DNA of 21,955 bases from Tenderia sp965602225 (GTDB taxonomy: Bacteria; Pseudomonadota; Gammaproteobacteria; Tenderiales; Tenderiaceae): NCBI GenBank assembly GCA_965602225.1, contig CBFCYE010000038.1, positions 1 to 21,955 of the forward strand, written 5' to 3'. Shown piece after piece: positions 15,176 to 21,955 of the stretch. Position numbers and translations under genes: made by a program. The stretch's first letter is position 1. Each line of letters begins with the position of its first letter. Under the pieces are notes generated by a model. It was not told the origin of the DNA. It searched no databases and saw only the letters and a list, made by a program, of their open reading frames with translations.

Positions 15176-17077
15176 TTATTTATCAACAGCAAACAAGGTC
15201 ACAGCATTCTGATTAGTACCAAGCGACAGCATTTCAACAATATCGTCATAACCAGCCGCACTGGCAATTGCCCGCGCATCCTCACCGTTAGAATTGTGAA
15301 TCTTAATCTCAGCACCAGCCTGTAGCAGCTGATCCACGACATCGTCATGACCACCGCGAGCAGCAAACATCAGAGCAGTCATGCCGCTGCTACTGCCACC
15401 CTGTGTTTCACGGGCGTAACCCAGCTCAGGGCGTTCAATCGAATTAACATTGGCACCACCGCCAAGCAGGTCAGCCACCAGATGACGATTGCCCAGTTTG
15501 GCCGCTTCCATCAATGGGCTCATGCCGGCCAGGCTAGCAATATTCACATCGGCTTTTTGATCCAGCAAATATCCCAGTTGCTTACGGCGGCCATTCTCAA
15601 TGGCCACGTAACCAGCCGTCTTAGCCATAAAACCACGATAATCAACATCGGCACCGGCCTCGACCAACAGCTTGGCCACATCCAGATAGCCCTTCTGCAC
15701 AGCCGTGATCAAAACGCTATTTTTACCCATCGCATGTTTGGCCAGGGCCAGTCGATTGCGGCGATTATCCTGTTCAACGGAATTTGGATTGGCGCCCCGC
15801 TCAAGCAACATCGTGACCATTTCCAGATTACCCGCAGCCACAGCGACAAACAGCGGTGCCTCACCATGCCTATTCGCCAGATCAATCTTTGCGCCATGGC
15901 TCAACATATAATGGGCTTCGGCAACATGGCCTTGGCGCACCGCCGCGTTCAGAGCAGTCTCACCTCGCGAAGCGGCTTCCATCAATTCGCGTTCATCAAG
16001 CGGTGCATGGGATTTCGACAAGGCAAACTGACGCAGGCCCGACGGCACAAAATTCACTTCAACATTAGCCGCCAGCAACATCTTCAACGTCGCCGAACTA
16101 CCCGTATGAGCAGCAGCCAATAAGGGCGTCACACCATTCTTGTCAGAAAAATTGGGATTGGCACCATTGGCCAGCACCTGCTTTACCTTTAAGTAATCAC
16201 CAAGCTTGGCAGCTTTAAGCAGGGTCTCATCATAATTCAGCCCGACATAAACCTTGTCATCCTTGGCGCCTGCCTTTCTTAGCGCGGCAACCACCTCAGC
16301 ATTATTATTGATGCGCGCAAGATGCAGGGCGGCATCGCCATGATTGCTAGTGAGATCTGGATTGGCACCATTAGCAGACAGCAATTGCGCCATGGCCGCC
16401 CAGTCAACCGGCTCCTTGGTCACACCGGATGTTGCCGCATACATCAACGCCGTATAACCACTGTTGCTGACATTGGCTGGCAGAGAATTCGCTAAATTTG
16501 GATCGGCTCCGCCCTTTAGCAAAACCTTGGCCGCTTTATATTGACCATACTTTACCGCCATCGACAATGCAGTCTCGGCATCATTGTTTCTGGCATTGAC
16601 CTTGGCACCCAAACCAATCAGCAGATGCGCCAATTCATAATGGCCCTTCACCGCCGCCCCCATCAAGGCCGTGGATTCTTCTTTATTGCTTGCATTGATT
16701 GCCGCACCGCGTGCCAATAACTGCCGCACCATATCAGCCCGACCATTACTGGCCGCCGCAATCAGGGCGGTATTACCGTAGGCATCCTTGGCATCGACAT
16801 CCATACCACCATCAAGCAGATAATTAACATCCTTGGACTGACCATAGCGGGCCGCCAATACCAGGCGCTCAGGGGAAGGATCTATCAGGTGAGACTCTGG
16901 CTGCACCACAACCGGCTCGGCAACAGGCACCTGCTGCGCCACCTCAACCACACTTCGCGCAACGGGTTTGATAGCGATCTGTTTACCGCCGCCACAACCA
17001 CTGATCCCTGCCGTTATAAAAACCGTTAACAAGGTCAAACCGCTCAATTTCAAAGCACTGTTAGTATATTTTTGCAT
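15176..17077 (-). CDS. Ankyrin-repeat lipoprotein
   Basis: A 633-residue lipoprotein. The leader (MQKYTNSALKLSG, then LTLLTVFITAG) ends in the lipobox ISGC with Cys28. Gly at +2 means it lacks the inner-membrane-retention Asp, so outer-membrane placement is likely. After a short linker come about 15 ankyrin-type repeats (about 68-620). They can be followed by their openings: GNTALIAAASNG, ESTALMGAAVKG, AETALSMAVKYG, GYTALMYAATSG, GVTPLLAAAHTG, GETALNAAVRQG, GEAPLFVAVAAG, GMSPLMEAAKLG and GMTALMFAARGG. Some repeats carry insertions (for example near 190-215, 330-360 and 545-560). Ankyrin arrays bind proteins, so it is probably a periplasmic scaffold or inhibitor; the partner is unknown. AGGGGGAAA precedes the ATG. 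It forms a tight operon with the TerB-like gene. Confidence 0.88.
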   Translation of the reverse strand: MQKYTNSALKLSGLTLLTVFITAGISGCGGGKQIAIKPVARSVVEVAQQVPVAEPVVVQPESHLIDPSPERLVLAARYGQSKDVNYLLDGGMDVDAKDAYGNTALIAAASNGRADMVRQLLARGAAINASNKEESTALMGAAVKGHYELAHLLIGLGAKVNARNNDAETALSMAVKYGQYKAAKVLLKGGADPNLANSLPANVSNSGYTALMYAATSGVTKEPVDWAAMAQLLSANGANPDLTSNHGDAALHLARINNNAEVVAALRKAGAKDDKVYVGLNYDETLLKAAKLGDYLKVKQVLANGANPNFSDKNGVTPLLAAAHTGSSATLKMLLAANVEVNFVPSGLRQFALSKSHAPLDERELMEAASRGETALNAAVRQGHVAEAHYMLSHGAKIDLANRHGEAPLFVAVAAGNLEMVTMLLERGANPNSVEQDNRRNRLALAKHAMGKNSVLITAVQKGYLDVAKLLVEAGADVDYRGFMAKTAGYVAIENGRRKQLGYLLDQKADVNIASLAGMSPLMEAAKLGNRHLVADLLGGGANVNSIERPELGYARETQGGSSSGMTALMFAARGGHDDVVDQLLQAGAEIKIHNSNGEDARAIASAAGYDDIVEMLSLGTNQNAVTLFAVDK

Positions 17078-17311
17078 TTGTTTCCCCCTGACTGACCCCG
17101 ATTTTTAACACCACAGCAATGATGTGATACTGACTCATCCTTGAGGGAGCGTTGCAATCGAGCAATGCCCACAATCACACGTTCTGAACAGCGCACTACA
17201 TTAGCACTCATCTATGAGCTTCAATATGCGACAAAACTTGTTGCTTGATTATTGTTATATCCGACTAGTTTGCATGAGTATAGCCAGATTTTGCTGCGTT
17301 TGAATATCCGA

Positions 17312-18037
17312 CTATTTAAGATCCGCTTCCAGCTCACGCCAAACGGATGCGCCACCGGCAGACTTTTCTACCAGTTCCATATAACTAGCATGCGCGCTTA
17401 ACTCATCAGCACTGGCACTGATAACCCGCAAAGCAGAACGATCTGCACTGATTAACGCCCGTTCCTGGCTCTGAGCCGATGCCGACTGATCTTTCTCTGC
17501 CTCCATAAACAACAAGGTCTGACCACCGGTCATGGCCAAATAAACGTCAGCCAGAATCTCCGAGTCAAGCAAGGCGCCATGCAGGGTACGGCTAGAGCTA
17601 TCTATATCGTAACGTTTACACAGCGCATCCAGGGTATTGCGCTGTCCCGGGTGCATTTCACGCGCCATCTTCAGCGTATCAAGGATGCCGCATTGTTCCT
17701 GTACCTTGCCCCACTCCGGCCCTAATCGCGCAAACTCATGATTGATAAAACCAACGTCAAAGGGGGCATTGTGAATAACCAGCTCGGCACCCTTGATGAA
17801 ATCAACGAACTCCCGAGAGATCTGTTCAAAGCGGGGTTTATCAACCAGAAAGTCATTGGTAATACCATGGATCTCGATGGCATCAACCGGCACATCACGG
17901 TCAGGCTGAATATATTGGTGGTAGTGATTGCCGGTCAGGCGTCGATTAACCAGTTCAACACAACCGATTTCGATAATGCGATGGCCCTGGGAAGGTTCCA
18001 GACCGGTGGTTTCAGTATCAAGAATTATTTGCCGCAT
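17312..18037 (-). CDS. dnaQ: DNA polymerase III epsilon subunit (3'-5' proofreading exonuclease)
   Basis: The proofreading exonuclease of the replicase core. It is 241 residues, the usual length. DEDDh-family residues are all present: Asp7 and Glu9 (LDTETTGL), Asp94 (NAPFDVGF), His153 and Asp158 (HGALLDSE). After the nuclease domain, QTLLF (173-177) matches the position and pattern of the clamp-binding motif of epsilon in the E. coli protein. The C-terminal tail that binds the alpha subunit is shorter in motifs but ends in the usual Leu/Lys-rich segment. It follows rnhA by 67 bases on the same strand with TGGAG before the ATG. This gene order (rnhA then dnaQ, same direction) is typical of pseudomonads and relatives. 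Confidence 0.95.
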   Translation of the reverse strand: MRQIILDTETTGLEPSQGHRIIEIGCVELVNRRLTGNHYHQYIQPDRDVPVDAIEIHGITNDFLVDKPRFEQISREFVDFIKGAELVIHNAPFDVGFINHEFARLGPEWGKVQEQCGILDTLKMAREMHPGQRNTLDALCKRYDIDSSSRTLHGALLDSEILADVYLAMTGGQTLLFMEAEKDQSASAQSQERALISADRSALRVISASADELSAHASYMELVEKSAGGASVWRELEADLK

Positions 18038-18104
18038 TTATTACTCCACTACAACTCTGTTCAATTTACAGCTCAGCTAGACTCACAATTCAGCTAGATT
18101 TATT

Positions 18105-18539
18105 TTACAACTCATCGATGCCACGATTGGCCAGGGCATCGGCACGTTCATTTTCATCATGGCCACTGTGCCCCTTAACCCAATGCCATTCGACTTGATG
18201 CGTCGCATTTATCTTATCCAGCCGTTGCCACAGATCTACATTTTTGACTGGCTGTTTGGCTGAATTTTTCCAACCGCGTTTTTTCCAACCGATAATCCAT
18301 TCCGTAATACCCTGCAGCACATATTTTGAATCGGTGGTCAGCGCCACCTGACATGGGCGGCTCAGGCTCTCCAAGGCCATAATCGCCGCCATCATCTCCA
18401 TGCGATTATTGGTGGTCTCTGGCTCGCCGCCAAACAACTCTTTTTCCTTACCCTTGCAGCGCAAAATCGCACCCCAGCCGCCCGGGCCAGGATTGCCACG
18501 ACAGGCGCCATCGGTAAACACTTCAACCACTTCAGACAT
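18105..18539 (-). CDS. rnhA: Ribonuclease HI
   Basis: Degrades the RNA strand of RNA-DNA hybrids: primer removal and R-loop control. From the ATG at 18539 the protein has 144 residues and the same numbering as the E. coli enzyme, with catalytic Asp10 (FTDGACRGNPGPGG), Glu48 (NNRMEMMAAI), Asp70 (TTDSKYV), His124 and Asp134 (ERADALA). An upstream in-frame ATG at 18575 would add 12 unconserved residues inside the previous gene. The chosen start overlaps the methyltransferase stop by 8 bases and has GGAG upstream, which suggests translational coupling. All catalytic residues are intact. Confidence 0.95.
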   Translation of the reverse strand: MSEVVEVFTDGACRGNPGPGGWGAILRCKGKEKELFGGEPETTNNRMEMMAAIMALESLSRPCQVALTTDSKYVLQGITEWIIGWKKRGWKNSAKQPVKNVDLWQRLDKINATHQVEWHWVKGHSGHDENERADALANRGIDEL

Positions 18540-19302
18540 TCCGCCCACTCCGCGTTGTTGGTCTGGGCAATTCACCCAGCAATTTTCGTCTGGAACTCCA
18601 GCGCGGCCTGATAGGGGTCAAGGTAGTCACCCGTTTTTTGGCCATCAGCACATAGGCACCCGACAGACGCGGCCACAACTTCGCACCCAGTTTTTCCATA
18701 AAAGAAAGTTTGTTCATAATTCCTTTGCGCTGTAACGGCGGCCTAAAAAAATAATGCCGCACCAGCACCACATCAAAGCCTAACAGCGCCATCCAGTCCT
18801 TGGTTCTGGTCACTGACAGAAAGTCACCACACCACGGTGCCGTACCGGAACGACCAAACAACAATCGCCACAGCCCCCACAGACTCCAGGGATTGAACCC
18901 CAGCACCACCACATGGCCTTCGGGAATCAGAACTCTATCTGCCTCACGCAGAATCTGATGCGGGTCACGTTCGAACTCAAGCGTATGCGGCAACACCACC
19001 ACATCAACACTGTCAGAGGCGATCGGGATAGCATCGGGATAACCGTAGATTGCCGGGGTCAGGGTCTCGCCAGCCTTGTCCGGGTCGATCAAAACCTTGT
19101 TCGATACCCGACTGCTGGAGAGCAAATCATTACCCAGCAGACAACCGACCTGGAGGATATGGTAACCGAACAGGGTGGCCAGAATGTTATCCAGTTGTTC
19201 GCGCTCTTGTTCAAGCAACATCTGCCCGACGGGACGGTTATACCAACCCCGCAGGCTTTGTCGAATATCATTGATCTGGCAGCGTCGCAGCCCAGCTATC
19301 AT
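18532..19302 (-). CDS. Class I SAM-dependent methyltransferase (YafS-like)
   Basis: A 256-residue putative methyltransferase. The methyltransferase fold shows motif I as ILQVGCLLG (about 50-58), the acidic/aliphatic strands DVVVLPHTLEFERDP (about 102-116) and the post-I segment EGHVVVLGFNPWSLWG (about 127-142). The C-terminus is basic (TPIRPRWSSRRKLLGELPRP). Its place between gloB and rnhA matches yafS of E. coli and the equivalent pseudomonad gene, none of which has an established substrate to my knowledge. GGGGAG precedes the ATG by six bases. It is divergent from gloB, with only 59 bases between the starts. Confidence 0.85.
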   Translation of the reverse strand: MIAGLRRCQINDIRQSLRGWYNRPVGQMLLEQEREQLDNILATLFGYHILQVGCLLGNDLLSSSRVSNKVLIDPDKAGETLTPAIYGYPDAIPIASDSVDVVVLPHTLEFERDPHQILREADRVLIPEGHVVVLGFNPWSLWGLWRLLFGRSGTAPWCGDFLSVTRTKDWMALLGFDVVLVRHYFFRPPLQRKGIMNKLSFMEKLGAKLWPRLSGAYVLMAKKRVTTLTPIRPRWSSRRKLLGELPRPTTRSGRNV

Positions 19303-19361
19303 GCACTACTCCCCGATTAAAGCGGATTGACCTAAACCACAATGCTTGTCAGCATGTTGCC

Positions 19362-20126
19362 ATGATAAACATCAGCCCAATCCCCGCCTATTCCGACAAT
19401 TATATCTGGCTAATCGAATTTGGCGACCACCAAGCAGTGGTAATTGATCCCGGCGATGCCGCCCCAGTGCAAAAGGCCTTACAGCAACGGGGCCTGCAAC
19501 TGGCTGCCATCCTTGTTACCCACAACCACTGGGATCACATCAACGGTATTGAAACATTATTAGAGCACTATCAGGTGCCTATTTATGGCCCTTCATCGGG
19601 GCAGACCCCCGGACTCACTCATCCCTGCATTGCCGGTCAACACATCCAGATCGCTGGTCTGGACCTGAAAGTAATCGAAGTACCCGGCCACACCCAGGAT
19701 CACATCGCCTTTTATGGTCACCAGGCCCTGTTTTGTGGCGACACCCTGTTTGCCGCCGGCTGCGGTCGACTTCTGGGTGGCAGCGCTGAACAACTGCATG
19801 ATTCCTTGAATAAAATTGCCGAGCTGCCGATAGATACCCATATCTACTGTACTCACGAGTACACCATGAGCAATCTCAAATTCGCCCAGACGGTAGAACC
19901 AGGAAACAAACAGATCATGCAACGCATAACAACAGAAGCGGAAAAACGACAACAGGGCCGGCCAACTCTACCCTCAACCCTGCAGCTTGAGCTGGCCACC
20001 AATCCGTTTCTGCGTTGCCAGTCTGACGAGGTAAAAACCAGCGCCGAAAGGTTCAGCGCCAAAACACTGACCAGCCCAGCCCAGGTATTCAAAACCCTGC
20101 GCTACTGGAAAGATGGTTTTTCTTAA
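19362..20126 (+). CDS. gloB: Hydroxyacylglutathione hydrolase (glyoxalase II)
   Basis: Hydrolyses S-lactoylglutathione to D-lactate and glutathione, the last step of methylglyoxal detoxification, in the cytoplasm. It is a metallo-beta-lactamase fold of 254 residues. Metal ligands are complete: His54, His56, Asp58 and His59 in THNHWDH, His110 (PGHTQDH), Asp127 (CGDTLFAAGCGR) and His165 (CTHEYT). The C-terminal glutathione-binding end reads LRYWKDGF, with the conserved Arg and Lys. The first residues (ISPIPAYSDNYIW) match the family start; the ribosome site is poor. It sits 63 bases upstream of mltD on the same strand. Confidence 0.96.
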   Translation: MINISPIPAYSDNYIWLIEFGDHQAVVIDPGDAAPVQKALQQRGLQLAAILVTHNHWDHINGIETLLEHYQVPIYGPSSGQTPGLTHPCIAGQHIQIAGLDLKVIEVPGHTQDHIAFYGHQALFCGDTLFAAGCGRLLGGSAEQLHDSLNKIAELPIDTHIYCTHEYTMSNLKFAQTVEPGNKQIMQRITTEAEKRQQGRPTLPSTLQLELATNPFLRCQSDEVKTSAERFSAKTLTSPAQVFKTLRYWKDGFS

Positions 20127-20189
20127 TTAATAGAGACAGGGCCGGTATACTGTGGTGAAAATTATGGCTGTAACATGGAAGTACAATAA

Positions 20190-21955
20190 ATGAAGATCCG
20201 CACACAACGCCTCGGCAACAAGATCCTGCCCTCGGCATTGCTCCTGCTGTTGGCAGGCTGCGTTACTACCCAGCAATCCGCCGAACTAAGCAGTCAAGAC
20301 CACGACATGGTGGTTGCCGCCACCGCTGAAGCGGTAGAAGATTTCAGTTCGGTCACCGCCGCACGCGAAAACGCCATCAACCAGACAGGCGAACTGGTGC
20401 TGCTGGAAGAATCCCTTGCTGCCGCCACTAATGAACAAAACCCGACAGACACTGCCGACAGCCTGACTGAAAGCGACAGTGAAATCATCACCGCCAACGA
20501 AGTTGAAACCAGCACTATCACAGCAAGCGAACCACAAGCACCTGCCGACATCTGGCAGCGGGTTCGCTCAGGTTTCGAACTGCAAGACATGGATCATCCG
20601 CGTGTCAAAAGCGACCTTAACTGGTATGCCAAACACCAGTCCTATCTGGATCGCACCTTTAACCGTGCTGACCCCTACTTCTACCACATCGTCGAACAGA
20701 TCGAGGCCCGAGGCATGCCCATGGAACTGGCCCTGCTGCCAGTGGTGGAAAGTGCCTTTCAACCGTTTGCCTATTCCCATGGCCGAGCTGCCGGCATCTG
20801 GCAATTCATCCCCGGCACCGCGCGCCGTTTTGGCCTCAAGATTGACTGGTGGTACGACGGTCGCCGCGACATCAAGGCCTCCACCACCGCCGCGCTGGAT
20901 TATCTTGAAGTCCTCAACAAACGCTTCGATGGCGACTGGCTGCTGGCACTGGCCGCCTACAACTCAGGCGAAGGCACGGTCTCAAAGGCAATCCGTAAAA
21001 ACAAAAAACGCGGTAAAGGCACCACATTCTGGGACCTCAAACTGCCACGCGAAACACAAGGTTACGTACCTAAACTGCTGGCCATCGCCAACATCGTTGC
21101 CAACCCCGAACAACACAGCGTCAGCCTGAAGGCCATAGACAATGCCCCACAGCTGGCCGAGGTCAACATCGGCTCACAACTGGATCTAGCCATTGCCGCC
21201 GACATGGCCGGTATGTCGCTGGAACAACTCTATACCCTCAACCCAGCCTATAACCGCTGGGCAACATCACCAGATGGCCCACACCGCCTACTGCTGCCGG
21301 TTGCAAAAGCCGATGAGTTTAAAGAACAACTGGCCCAGCTGCCCAAGCAGCAACGCGTCAAATGGGTACGTCACCGCATCAAGAATGGCCAAACTCTGGG
21401 ACAGATCGCGCAGAATTATAAAACCACGGTCAGAACCATTCAAACCGCCAACAAGATCCGCGGCAACAACATTCGCGCCGGCAATTACCTGATCATTCCG
21501 GCGGCCAGCCAGGCGCTTAACAGCTACGCCCTGAGCGAAGGGCAACGCCTGCAGAGCAAACAGAACATCAATCGCAGCGGCAGCAAGATTCAACACACTG
21601 TCAGCCAGGGTGACACCTTCTGGGACATCGCCATGGCGCACAAGGTATCAGTCCGTAAACTGGCATCATGGAATGGAATGGCTCCACGCGACACCTTGCG
21701 TCCAGGCCAAAAACTGGTGATCTGGAGCAAAGACAAAAATGCCAGTTCCAGCGCCCCTGTAGGCAATCCAATGGCCAAGGCCATGACACAAAAGATCAAC
21801 TACAGAGTTCGCAACGGCGACTCACTGGCACGCATCTCACAACGCTTCAATGTCAGCGTCAGCAAACTGAAAAAATGGAACCCCCGCGACACCAAGGGCA
21901 AATACATTCAGCCTGGCCAGCGTTTGGTTGTTTACGTGGATGTAACAAAAGTGGC
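20190..21955 (+). CDS. mltD: Membrane-bound lytic murein transglycosylase D, partial at window end
   Basis: A lipoprotein that cleaves peptidoglycan glycan strands to 1,6-anhydro products. The frame is open from the ATG at 20190 (GGAAG upstream) to the last base, 588 codons, so the 3' end is outside. The lipobox is LLAGC with Cys24. A low-complexity Glu/Thr/Ala linker (about 30-115) follows. The SLT domain has catalytic Glu187 in LPVVESAF, then GRAAGIWQFIPGTARRFGL and LAAYNSGEG. Three LysM repeats follow, opening IKNGQTLGQIA, HTVSQGDTFWDIA and YRVRNGDSLARIS; E. coli MltD has two. Location next to gloB matches E. coli and pseudomonads. Confidence 0.95.
   Translation, partial: MKIRTQRLGNKILPSALLLLLAGCVTTQQSAELSSQDHDMVVAATAEAVEDFSSVTAARENAINQTGELVLLEESLAAATNEQNPTDTADSLTESDSEIITANEVETSTITASEPQAPADIWQRVRSGFELQDMDHPRVKSDLNWYAKHQSYLDRTFNRADPYFYHIVEQIEARGMPMELALLPVVESAFQPFAYSHGRAAGIWQFIPGTARRFGLKIDWWYDGRRDIKASTTAALDYLEVLNKRFDGDWLLALAAYNSGEGTVSKAIRKNKKRGKGTTFWDLKLPRETQGYVPKLLAIANIVANPEQHSVSLKAIDNAPQLAEVNIGSQLDLAIAADMAGMSLEQLYTLNPAYNRWATSPDGPHRLLLPVAKADEFKEQLAQLPKQQRVKWVRHRIKNGQTLGQIAQNYKTTVRTIQTANKIRGNNIRAGNYLIIPAASQALNSYALSEGQRLQSKQNINRSGSKIQHTVSQGDTFWDIAMAHKVSVRKLASWNGMAPRDTLRPGQKLVIWSKDKNASSSAPVGNPMAKAMTQKINYRVRNGDSLARISQRFNVSVSKLKKWNPRDTKGKYIQPGQRLVVYVDVTKV

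Noticed and set aside
17257..17314. 11-bp direct repeat ATATCCGACTA, twice, 47 bases apart after dnaQ
   Set aside because: Too short and only two copies; one overlaps the dnaQ stop codon. Chance or a minor duplication is enough to explain it.
20294..20590. 98-codon minus-strand frame rich in Ser and Val
   Set aside because: It is antisense to the low-complexity linker of mltD and is explained by that gene's codon pattern.

Overview
The window looks like a chromosomal segment of a free-living gammaproteobacterium outside the Enterobacterales. The clues are a bacterial glnS beside gltX, a DUF3301 protein, and the linked set mltD - gloB - yafS-like methyltransferase - rnhA - dnaQ. In that set rnhA and dnaQ run in the same direction, as in pseudomonads, not divergently as in E. 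coli. I cannot name the genus from the sequence alone. Base composition is moderate and the intergenic regions are AT-rich.

Layout, mostly on the minus strand. (1) 38-3863: a TonB-dependent outer-membrane receptor, a small membrane-anchored DUF3301 protein, and an exported protein made of three NBR1-like Ig domains. (2) 4068-8912: a signalling block with a receiver protein carrying an unusual helical output region, a membrane hybrid histidine kinase (PAS, HisKA, HATPase, degenerate receiver, intact receiver, Hpt) and a FixJ/LuxR-type response regulator. Upstream lies the wreck of a second FixJ-like regulator (9085-9462). (3) 9542-12943: a translation block, gltX then glnS, followed by tRNA-Ala(GGC) and tRNA-Glu(TTC), which have their own strong sigma70 promoter and a terminator. 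(4) 13348-14544: a single gene encoding three nearly identical tandem group I truncated hemoglobin domains, with its own ribosome binding site and terminator. (5) 14717-17077: an ankyrin-repeat lipoprotein directly coupled (TAAATG) to a TerB-like protein. (6) 17312-21955: dnaQ, rnhA and the methyltransferase on the minus strand, divergent from gloB and mltD on the plus strand; mltD runs off the window end.

The most unusual item is the three-domain truncated hemoglobin. The copies are 132 residues apart and about 90-95 % identical. Each keeps the proximal His, Tyr B10 and Gln E7/E11, but has Lys at E10 in place of the His seen in cyanobacterial GlbN. Lys at that position is a heme ligand in an algal truncated hemoglobin, so a redox-active six-coordinate array is a concrete hypothesis. 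Secondary points of interest are the degenerate receiver in the kinase, the helical output region of the 377-residue receiver protein, the triple NBR1-like protein, the ankyrin lipoprotein/TerB pair and the decayed FixJ paralogue.
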